Source of the DNA: an uncultured Acidimicrobiales bacterium
GTDB taxonomy: Bacteria > Actinomycetota > Acidimicrobiia > Acidimicrobiales > SZUA-35
Assembly (NCBI GenBank): GCA_938009905.1
Contig: CALLGK010000033.1
Location: forward strand, 1 to 47,640
Reading direction: 5' to 3'
Length of the DNA: 47,640 bases
Part shown: in pieces, positions 41,887-47,640 of the stretch
How positions within the stretch are numbered: the stretch's first letter is position 1
Layout: each line of letters begins with the position of its first letter
Program-made: the position numbers and the translations under genes
The notes under the pieces: generated by a model
What the model saw: the letters and a program-made list of their open reading frames with translations, nothing else
The model's database searches: none
Told to the model about the DNA's origin: nothing

Positions 41887-42975
41887 CTAGTCCATCACCA
41901 CAACGGAGCGCAGCACGCCGCCGCCCTCCATCTTGTGGAACGCCTCTTCGACGGCGTCGAGGTCGATGGTCTCAGACACGAAGCCTTCAAGGTTGAGACG
42001 ACCCTGCAGGTAGAGGTCGATCAACATGGGGAAGTCGCGGCTTGGCAGGCAGTCGCCGTACCAACTCGACTTGAGGGCGCCGCCTCGGCCGAAGAGCTCG
42101 ATGTAGGGGAGCTCGATCTTCATCTCTGGGTTGGGGACACCAACGAGCACGACGGTGCCGGCGAGATCTCGGGCGTAGAAGGCTTGCTCGTACGTCTGCG
42201 GCAGACCAATCGCCTCGATCGCGACGTCGACGCCGTTGCCGTCAGTGAGTTCACGGATCTTCTCAACCGGGTCTTCGTTTGCTGAGTTGATCGTGTGGGT
42301 GGCGCCAAAGTCCTTGGCCCACTCGAGCTTCTGGTCGTCGATGTCGACTGCGATGATCGTGCTGGCTCCGGCCAGACGAGCGCCCTCGAGCGCGGCGTTG
42401 CCAACGCCACCGCAACCGAAGACAGCGACGGTGTCGCCCCGGCCGACTTCGCCGGTGTTCATGGCCGCGCCGAGGCCGGCCATCACGCCGCAACCCAGCA
42501 GGCCAGCCACCTCGGGCTTGGCAGCGGGGTCAACCTTTGTGCACTGGCCGGCGGCCACGAGCGTCTTGTCGCAGAAGGCGCCGATGCCGAGAGCCGGTGA
42601 AAGCTCGGTGCCGTCCTTCAACGTCATCTTCTGCGTGGCGTTGTGTGTTGCAAAGCAGTACTGAGGCTTGCCCTTCTGGCACGAACGGCACTGGCCACAC
42701 ACGGCACGCCAGTTGAGGATCACGTAGTCGCCTGGCGCAACCTCGGTGACGTCAGGTCCGACTTCTTCCACGATGCCTGCCGCCTCATGGCCGAGCAGGA
42801 ACGGGAACTCGTCGTTGATGCCACCCTCGCGGTAGTGAAGGTCGGTGTGGCACACGCCGCAGGCCTGGATCTTGACGATCGCTTCACCTGGTCCAACGTC
42901 GGGAATGACGATGGTTTCGACCGATACCGGCTCACCCTTTGCCTTGGCGATGACCCCGCGTACTTCCTGTGGCAT
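41887..42975 (-). CDS. mscR: S-(hydroxymethyl)mycothiol dehydrogenase
   Basis: The 362-residue zinc-dependent alcohol dehydrogenase matches the mycothiol-dependent formaldehyde dehydrogenase subfamily very closely. It has [20 protein letters not shown] (catalytic zinc), LGHEAAG, structural zinc cysteines in [33 protein letters not shown]-like [18 protein letters not shown], the NAD site [18 protein letters not shown], and [17 protein letters not shown]. It oxidises the formaldehyde-mycothiol adduct for detoxification, and also reduces S-nitrosomycothiol. This strongly implies an actinobacterial host. ATG 42975 with GAGGAG five bases upstream is preferred to the longer frame. Confidence 0.95.
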   Translation of the reverse strand: MPQEVRGVIAKAKGEPVSVETIVIPDVGPGEAIVKIQACGVCHTDLHYREGGINDEFPFLLGHEAAGIVEEVGPDVTEVAPGDYVILNWRAVCGQCRSCQKGKPQYCFATHNATQKMTLKDGTELSPALGIGAFCDKTLVAAGQCTKVDPAAKPEVAGLLGCGVMAGLGAAMNTGEVGRGDTVAVFGCGGVGNAALEGARLAGASTIIAVDIDDQKLEWAKDFGATHTINSANEDPVEKIRELTDGNGVDVAIEAIGLPQTYEQAFYARDLAGTVVLVGVPNPEMKIELPYIELFGRGGALKSSWYGDCLPSRDFPMLIDLYLQGRLNLEGFVSETIDLDAVEEAFHKMEGGGVLRSVVVMD

Positions 42976-43012
42976 GACGTCTCCTCGTCGAAACACGGCC
43001 GCTTCAGGCCGC

Positions 43013-43025
43013 GCTGATGATCAGC
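43013..43025. promoter_or_regulatory. Small palindrome upstream of mscR
   Basis: GCTGAT-G-ATCAGC lies 38-50 bases before the mscR ATG, in the 68-base gap after mobB. A second pair, CGGCC (42996) and GGCCG (43007), lies closer to the start. They could be an operator and leader hairpin; evidence is only the symmetry. Confidence 0.3.
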
Positions 43026-43043
43026 TGAGCAGAACCGTAGTTG

Positions 43044-43541
43044 TCAGAGCTGGGCCAACACCACGTCAACGGCCGCATCGACCTCGTCAGGGTGCACGGT
43101 TGCCACGATGCGGGCTTCGTCTGGGCGGTGCCAGGTTGGATCGTCAACTTCTGGACGCTGCACCAACACGGTTGGGAGCCCGGCCGATCGCCAGCCCTCG
43201 ACGATCACCACGTCTGCGTCAGAGAAGAACAGCTCAACCAACTTGTCGAGCGGGGGAGCGGTGCCCTCGTCGCTCATCCACGCCAGCTGATTCTGGCCCA
43301 CCAACAACGTCTCGGCCCCAGCCTTGCGCATGCGCCACGAGTCTTTCCCCTCGGTGTCGAGTTCGATGCGGTGGGCGTCGTGCTTCACACCAGCGACGCG
43401 AAGTCCACGCTCGGTGAGGCGAGCGATGACCGTCTCAACCAGCGTCGTCTTGCCAGTGCCAGAAGGCGCGACAAACGACACCATTGGTGGGAGCGTGCTG
43501 GCGTGGCCGTCGGCATTCGTGTTTGAGCCGTCGTTGGTCAT
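43044..43541 (-). CDS. mobB: Molybdopterin-guanine dinucleotide biosynthesis protein B
   Basis: The 165-residue P-loop protein has Walker A FVAPSGTGKTTLVETVIARL near residue 23, then GVKHDAHRIELDTEGKDSWRMRKAGA and VEGWRSAGLPTVLV, the standard MobB layout. MobB is a GTP-binding accessory to MobA in making the guanine dinucleotide form of the molybdenum cofactor. It diverges from the molybdopterin oxidoreductase gene with 17 bases between start codons. GAACCT six bases upstream fits a weak -10, overlapping the plus-strand box. Confidence 0.9.
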   Translation of the reverse strand: MTNDGSNTNADGHASTLPPMVSFVAPSGTGKTTLVETVIARLTERGLRVAGVKHDAHRIELDTEGKDSWRMRKAGAETLLVGQNQLAWMSDEGTAPPLDKLVELFFSDADVVIVEGWRSAGLPTVLVQRPEVDDPTWHRPDEARIVATVHPDEVDAAVDVVLAQL

Positions 43542-43546
43542 CGACC

Positions 43547-43553
43547 TAGGTTC
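43547..43553. promoter_or_regulatory. Overlapping divergent -10 boxes (mobB / molybdopterin oxidoreductase)
   Basis: The plus strand has TAGGTT (43547-43552), six bases before ATG 43559. The minus strand has GAACCT (43553-43548), six bases before ATG 43541. The sequence ACCTAGGT around them is a palindrome. Neither gene has a Shine-Dalgarno. Confidence 0.45.
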
Positions 43554-43558
43554 TACCT

Positions 43559-45853
43559 ATGACTACGACTGAACCCACCGCCGCTGCCGACGTCGTCGAT
43601 CCCAAGCTCGAATGGCACAAGACCGTGTGCATCCTCTGCTCCAACAACTGCGGAGTCGAGGTACGCCTCGATGATCGTGAGATCACCCGTGTCCGTGGCA
43701 ACAAGAGCCACGTCGCCTCGAAGGGTTACACCTGCGAGAAAGCGCTGCGTCTCAACCACTATCAGAACAACACGGGTCGCCTCACCTCGCCGCTGCGTCG
43801 AGAAGCCGACGGTTCGTATACCGAGGTCGACTGGGACACGGCGATCTCCGAGGTGGTCGCTGGCCTCACCGGCGTGCGCGACACACACGGCGCCAAGAGC
43901 CTCATGTATTACGGCGGTGGTGGTCAGGGCAACCACCTGGTGGGCGCCTACGGCTCGGCCACTCGTCGAGCCCTTGGCATCACGGTTCGTTCGAACGCGC
44001 TGGCACAAGAGAAAACGGGCGAGGCGTGGGTCGACGGTCGCTTGTTCGGCACCCACACCCACGGCGACTTCCATCATGCCGAGGTGTCAGTGTTTGTCGG
44101 CAAGAACCCATGGCACTCTCACGGCTTTGACGAGGCTCGCCGGGTGCTCAAAGACATCAAGGCAGACGACGCTCGTTCGATGGTGGTCATCGACCCCCGT
44201 CGAAGCGAGACCGCCGACCTCGCCGACTTCCACTTGCAGGTCAAGCCCGGCACCGATGCCTTCTGCATCGCTGCGCTCGGCGGCGTGATCGTGCAGGAAG
44301 GCTTGGTTGACCAGACGTTCCTCGACGAAAACACCACCGGGTCGGCCGACGTTGTCGCTGAGCTCGGCAAGGTCGACGTGGCCAGCTATGCCACCCGATG
44401 CGGTGTCGATGAAGACCTGCTGCGAACTGCGGCCCGTCGCATCGCGACGGCCGAGAGCGTCGCCGTGTTGGAAGACCTCGGCATCGAGATGGCGCCCAAC
44501 TCGACGCTCGTGTCGTATCTGCAAAAGCTGCTGTGGATTCTGTCCGGGAGCTTCGCGAAGCCGGGTGGCATGACCACTCACTCGGCCATGGCTCCGCTGT
44601 TCAACTACTCGGCAAGCCGGCGGGAACCAGCGTCGCCGGTAACCGGCAGCCAGGTCATCTCTGATCTGGTGCAATGCAACGAGATCCCCGAGATGGTCTC
44701 AACCGACCATCCCGATCGCATCCGGGCCATGTTCATCGAGAGCGCCAACCCCGTGCACTCGCTGGCCGGGGGAGATGATTGGCGAGCGGCGATGGCCGAC
44801 CTCGACTTCTCTGTCGTGATCGACGTGGCGATGACCGAAACGGCACGCCTCGCCAGCTACGTGCTGCCAGCAAGCTCGCAATACGAGAAGGCCGAAGCGA
44901 CCTTCTTCTCGCTCGCCTTTCCAGACAACACCTTCACCCTCCGCGCGCCGATCCTTGAGCCGCTCGAAGGCACGCTGCCCGAGCCCGAGATTCACGCCAG
45001 GATCGTGCGCGAGCTCGGCCTCTACGACGATGAAATGTTGGCCCCGTTGCGGGAGGCCGCAGCCGATGGACTCGAGGCGTTTGGCGTGGCCATGATGACC
45101 GCCGCCGCCGAACACCCAGAACTGGCTGGCGTTGCTCCCGTGATTCTCTACGAGACCCTCGGCCAGACCCTTCCAGAAGGAATGGCAGGAGCGGCCGTGT
45201 TGTGGTTCTCAACGCAGCAAGTGGCGATGAAGTACACCGCTGCTGTGCGAGCTGCCAGCATCGAGGGCGACGACTCAGAGCTCGGCAACAACCTGTTCCG
45301 CAAGCTCATCGAGAGCCGCGATGGCGTGGTGTTTACCCATCACGAGTACGAAGAATCGTGGAACCTTCTGAAGACAGACGACAAGAAGATCAGCGTCGAC
45401 ATTCCCGAGCTCGTTGCCGACTTGGCTGCGTTGGCCGACATGCCAACCGATCACCGAACCGACGAGTTCCCGTTCATCCTTGCCGCTGGCGAACGTCGAA
45501 GCTTCACGGCCAACACGATCATCCGCGACCCGGCATGGCGAAAGAAGGACGCCGAGGGTGCGCTGCGCCTCAGCCCAGCAGACGCCGAAGCCGTTGGGGT
45601 CGAGACCGGTGGTCGTATTCGTGTGACCACGCCGGGCGGAAGCGCTGTTGCGGTTGTCGAGGTGAACGACACGATGCAAGACGGCTTCATCTCGCTACCA
45701 AACGGTATGGGGCTCGACTACTCGCCAGCTGGCGGCAACCCCGAGGCCGTTGGCATCTCGCCCAACGAGCTCACCACGGTTGATTGGAAGGACGAATACG
45801 CCGGAACACCATGGCACAAGCACGTGCCAGCCAAGCTCGAAGTCGTCGCATGA
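43559..45853 (+). CDS. Molybdopterin oxidoreductase (FdhF-like, [4Fe-4S], substrate unknown)
   Basis: The 764-residue enzyme has a [4Fe-4S] domain with Cys24, 27, 31 and 59 (CILCSNNC, then TCEKALR), the molybdopterin domain, and a C-terminal dinucleotide-binding domain (RSFTANTIIRDPAW, GRIRVTTPGGSA). It looks like a formate dehydrogenase relative. However, the region near residue 145 where formate dehydrogenases carry Cys or Sec next to His reads SNALAQEKTGEAWVDG, with neither Cys nor the Cys/Sec-His pair. The metal ligand is therefore different (Ser or an acidic residue is possible) and the substrate is unknown. It is coupled to the nitroreductase fusion (ATGA). Confidence 0.85.
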   Translation: MTTTEPTAAADVVDPKLEWHKTVCILCSNNCGVEVRLDDREITRVRGNKSHVASKGYTCEKALRLNHYQNNTGRLTSPLRREADGSYTEVDWDTAISEVVAGLTGVRDTHGAKSLMYYGGGGQGNHLVGAYGSATRRALGITVRSNALAQEKTGEAWVDGRLFGTHTHGDFHHAEVSVFVGKNPWHSHGFDEARRVLKDIKADDARSMVVIDPRRSETADLADFHLQVKPGTDAFCIAALGGVIVQEGLVDQTFLDENTTGSADVVAELGKVDVASYATRCGVDEDLLRTAARRIATAESVAVLEDLGIEMAPNSTLVSYLQKLLWILSGSFAKPGGMTTHSAMAPLFNYSASRREPASPVTGSQVISDLVQCNEIPEMVSTDHPDRIRAMFIESANPVHSLAGGDDWRAAMADLDFSVVIDVAMTETARLASYVLPASSQYEKAEATFFSLAFPDNTFTLRAPILEPLEGTLPEPEIHARIVRELGLYDDEMLAPLREAAADGLEAFGVAMMTAAAEHPELAGVAPVILYETLGQTLPEGMAGAAVLWFSTQQVAMKYTAAVRAASIEGDDSELGNNLFRKLIESRDGVVFTHHEYEESWNLLKTDDKKISVDIPELVADLAALADMPTDHRTDEFPFILAAGERRSFTANTIIRDPAWRKKDAEGALRLSPADAEAVGVETGGRIRVTTPGGSAVAVVEVNDTMQDGFISLPNGMGLDYSPAGGNPEAVGISPNELTTVDWKDEYAGTPWHKHVPAKLEVVA

Positions 45854-47013
45854 CCGGGGCTGGAGCTGACGGGTCGACGCCGTTTGATGTCGCCGAGGCC
45901 GACCGCCTGTTGATGACCACCCGAGCCGTGCGCAAGCGGCTCGACTTCGACCGAGACGTTCCTGATCAAGTCATCTTCGATTGCATCGACGCTGCCGAAC
46001 AGGCGCCGAGCGGTGGCAACGACGCCAGCCGGCGCTGGATCGTCGTGCGAGATCAAGGTCTGAAGGATCAGCTGGGCGAGATCTACCGAGAGTCTGGCCA
46101 GTTCATGAATCGAGTGGCCGAGCGGCTCGACGGAACCGGCCACGACAAAGAGCAGGTGTTCTCGTCAAGCGCCTACCTCGTCGAGAACTTCGCCAAGGCT
46201 CCTGTGCTTGTGATTGCGGCTATCTGGGGCATCCACGACAACTCGGGCCGACCCGGTCTGTTCGACTCCGTGGTGCCGTCAGCCTGGAGCTTCAACCTTG
46301 CGCTGCGCGCTCGCGGCCTCGGCTCGGCCTACACGACGATGCTAAATGCCAACGTCGAACAGCTCGCGGAGATTCTCGGCATTCCCGACGGCGTGACCAC
46401 GGTGGTGACGTTCCCCGTGGCCTATACGAAGGGAACCGACTTCAAGGCCGTGGCTCGCCAGCCGGCAGCCGACATTACCTACTTCGATCAGTGGGGTTTT
46501 CGCCGTCAACGTGCATCGGCCGACGGCTCGACTCGGGTGGCAGACGGCCAAGGTGTTGTTGTCGAGATCGATATCGAGAAGCGACCGCGCGACGTGTGGC
46601 CTCTTGTGGCCGACATCAATCTGCCAGCTCAGTTCTCAACCGAGTTCATGGGCGCCGAGTGGCAGGGCGACCCAGGGTTGGGCTCAACCTTCGTTGGCAA
46701 GAACAAGTTGGGCGATCGCGAGTGGGAGGTGGAGTGTCACGTCACCGACTACGTCGATGGCAAGACATTCGAATGGTCAACCACCGACCCCGCCAACCCT
46801 GGCGCGGTGTGGCGGTTCGACGTCGGCGAGATCGGCGTGAAGACACGTCTTCGTTTCTCGATGCTCATCGGCCAAACCAACAACGGAACCGTGACGCGTG
46901 CCCTTGCCGATGGCGCAGACGAGGGAGCTGTGCTCAACGGCCGGCGTGAGATGCTCAAGGCCAACATGCAAGCCACCGTGGAAGGCATCAAGGCCACCGC
47001 CGAAGCGGACTAA
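45850..47013 (+). CDS. Nitroreductase-SRPBCC fusion protein
   Basis: The 387-residue protein joins two domains. Residues about 15-225 are a nitroreductase-type FMN domain: TTRAVRKRLDFDRDVP, AAEQAPSGGNDASRRW, SAWSFNLALRARGLGSAYTT and EILGIPDGVTTVVTFPVAY. Residues about 235-387 are an SRPBCC/START-like ligand-binding domain: VVEIDIEKRPRDVWPLVADI, VTDYVDGKTFEWSTTDP and TRLRFSML. I know of no standard named family with this order. Its ATG overlaps the TGA of the oxidoreductase gene, so it is co-translated and may be a partner or the next step. The substrate could be held by the SRPBCC cavity. Confidence 0.83.
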   Translation: MTGAGADGSTPFDVAEADRLLMTTRAVRKRLDFDRDVPDQVIFDCIDAAEQAPSGGNDASRRWIVVRDQGLKDQLGEIYRESGQFMNRVAERLDGTGHDKEQVFSSSAYLVENFAKAPVLVIAAIWGIHDNSGRPGLFDSVVPSAWSFNLALRARGLGSAYTTMLNANVEQLAEILGIPDGVTTVVTFPVAYTKGTDFKAVARQPAADITYFDQWGFRRQRASADGSTRVADGQGVVVEIDIEKRPRDVWPLVADINLPAQFSTEFMGAEWQGDPGLGSTFVGKNKLGDREWEVECHVTDYVDGKTFEWSTTDPANPGAVWRFDVGEIGVKTRLRFSMLIGQTNNGTVTRALADGADEGAVLNGRREMLKANMQATVEGIKATAEAD

Positions 47014-47040
47014 CCAACCCGCCCGAAATCAGGCACCCCT

Positions 47041-47161
47041 GGAATTGGCACGGTTTTGCCCGGCTGGTGCGCGGGTTTGGTGCCAGTTCTTGTGGTGGGC
47101 GGTGACCGTGTTGGGATTGGCACGGTTTTGCGAGGGTGGTGCGCGGGTTTGGTGCCAGTTC
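47041..47161. repeat. Family C tandem repeat (two 49-base units)
   Basis: Two copies, 47041-47089 and 47113-47161, start TTGGCACGGTTTTGC and end GTGCGCGGGTTTGGTGCCAG. They differ mainly in the middle (CCCGGC / GAGGG). TGGCAC and GTGCCA at the ends of each unit are inverted, so each can fold. The spacing from copy to copy is 72 bases. They fill most of the 206-base gap before the DMT gene. Confidence 0.75.
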
Positions 47162-47207
47162 GGGGGAAGTGGTCTGAAATCCGCCGGAGTTTGTGTTGGT
47201 ACGACAG

Positions 47208-47213
47208 TACGGT
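47208..47213 (+). promoter_or_regulatory. -10 box TACGGT, leaderless start of DMT gene
   Basis: TACGGT-GCCGGA-GTG: six bases to GTG 47220. No Shine-Dalgarno. Confidence 0.45.
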
Positions 47214-47219
47214 GCCGGA

Positions 47220-47640
47220 GTGTCCGAAACCTCTGAGCGGCCGGCGGCCGATCGCAGCCAACGCTTTGGCGCCTTGGAGGATAGGAACGACCCCTTTTCT
47301 GCCGGCGACTGGGGCCTGTTCACCGCTATCGCGCTGATCTGGGGATCGTCGTTTCTGCTCATCGCAATCTCGCTTGAGTCGCTGCACCCCGGGCTCATCA
47401 CTCTGATCCGTGTCGGTCTCGGCGCCGTCGCCATCAGCTTGGCGCCGCGCAGCACAAACAAGATCGATGTAGCGGATCGCCGCTCAATGCTTCTGCTCTC
47501 GCTCATCTGGACGGCGATTCCGTTCACGCTCTTTCCGCTGGCGGAGCAATACATCAATTCGGCCGTCACTGGCCTGCTGAACGGGGCAACACCGATCTTC
47601 GTTGCCCTCGTTGCCACGCTGATTCTTGGCAAGGCACCGC
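47220..47640 (+). CDS. DMT family transporter (EamA), 5' part only
   Basis: About 140 codons are visible before the window ends. A 30-residue polar N-terminus is followed by WGLFTAIALIWGSSFLLIAI, SLESLHPGLITLIRVGLGA, LLLSLIWTAIPFTLFPLAEQ and NSAVTGLLNGATPIFVALVA. These are the first four helices of an EamA drug/metabolite transporter. It is distinct from the DMT protein at 28012. The GTG start is chosen from the leaderless -10 and because no better start precedes the first helix; an alternative start closer to that helix is possible. Confidence 0.72.
   Translation, partial: MSETSERPAADRSQRFGALEDRNDPFSAGDWGLFTAIALIWGSSFLLIAISLESLHPGLITLIRVGLGAVAISLAPRSTNKIDVADRRSMLLLSLIWTAIPFTLFPLAEQYINSAVTGLLNGATPIFVALVATLILGKAP

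Noticed and set aside
43559-45853. Confident call as formate dehydrogenase (fdhF)
   Set aside because: The Cys/Sec-His pair at the molybdenum site is not present in the expected region.
47041-47161. CRISPR-like pair of direct repeats
   Set aside because: Only two units, with an internal inverted structure and a 23-base spacer; no cas genes.

Overview
This window looks like chromosomal DNA from a GC-rich actinobacterium. A mycothiol-dependent formaldehyde dehydrogenase (41887-42975) points to Actinobacteria. DUF2510 and DUF4214 proteins and a form-II CoxL-like subunit fit the class Acidimicrobiia (Ilumatobacter-like), but the finer placement is inference. Genes are tightly packed on both strands, with many ATGA stop/start overlaps. 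No gap exceeds 300 bases. I see no rRNA, tRNA, CRISPR array, transposase, integrase or phage gene.

Layout. 1-5398: end of an unknown gene, then a minus-strand operon of two ABC exporters (two ATPases, two permeases) and a MATE transporter. 5414-9622: SF2 helicase, metallo-hydrolase, dienelactone-hydrolase-like enzyme and YihY membrane protein. 9637-12799: Lon protease, divergent from a small protein with a ribbon-helix-helix-like C-terminus, with a palindrome and a symmetric -10 between them. 12796-19021: NadD-like enzyme coupled to an M1 lipoprotein peptidase, a thioesterase, a DUF885 protein, a membrane protein, a lipoprotein and a DUF2510 protein. 19066-33041: orphan CoxL-like oxidase subunit, two large secreted proteins (beta-propeller/FN3 and DUF4214) flanking ilvD, a DMT exporter, an MBL protein, a secreted LVIVD-type protein, and a lipoprotein with an acidic Met-rich repeat. 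33042-41379: 3-hydroxyacyl-CoA dehydrogenase, alpha/beta hydrolase coupled to a MetY-type enzyme, flavin reductase, VOC protein, MBL protein, and TetR coupled to a phosphohistidine-domain protein that resembles rifampicin phosphotransferase without its ATP-binding domain. 41422-47640: cupin, MscR, MobB, a molybdopterin oxidoreductase coupled to a nitroreductase-SRPBCC fusion, and the start of a DMT transporter.

Two non-coding themes stand out. First, at least ten genes begin with a TANNNT box 6-7 bases before the start codon and no Shine-Dalgarno, the signature of leaderless mRNAs. At three divergent junctions the two -10 boxes overlap. Second, three families of palindromic repeats fill gaps: family B (TGGAGGCCGTAGA hairpins) in three convergent gaps, family A (a 47-base palindrome) in two divergent gaps, and family C (a 49-base unit in tandem) near the right end.

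The strongest candidates for undescribed biology are the ATP-domain-less RPH-like protein with its TetR and near-perfect operator, the lon/RHH divergent regulatory unit, the molybdoenzyme/nitroreductase-SRPBCC pair, and the palindromic repeat families.
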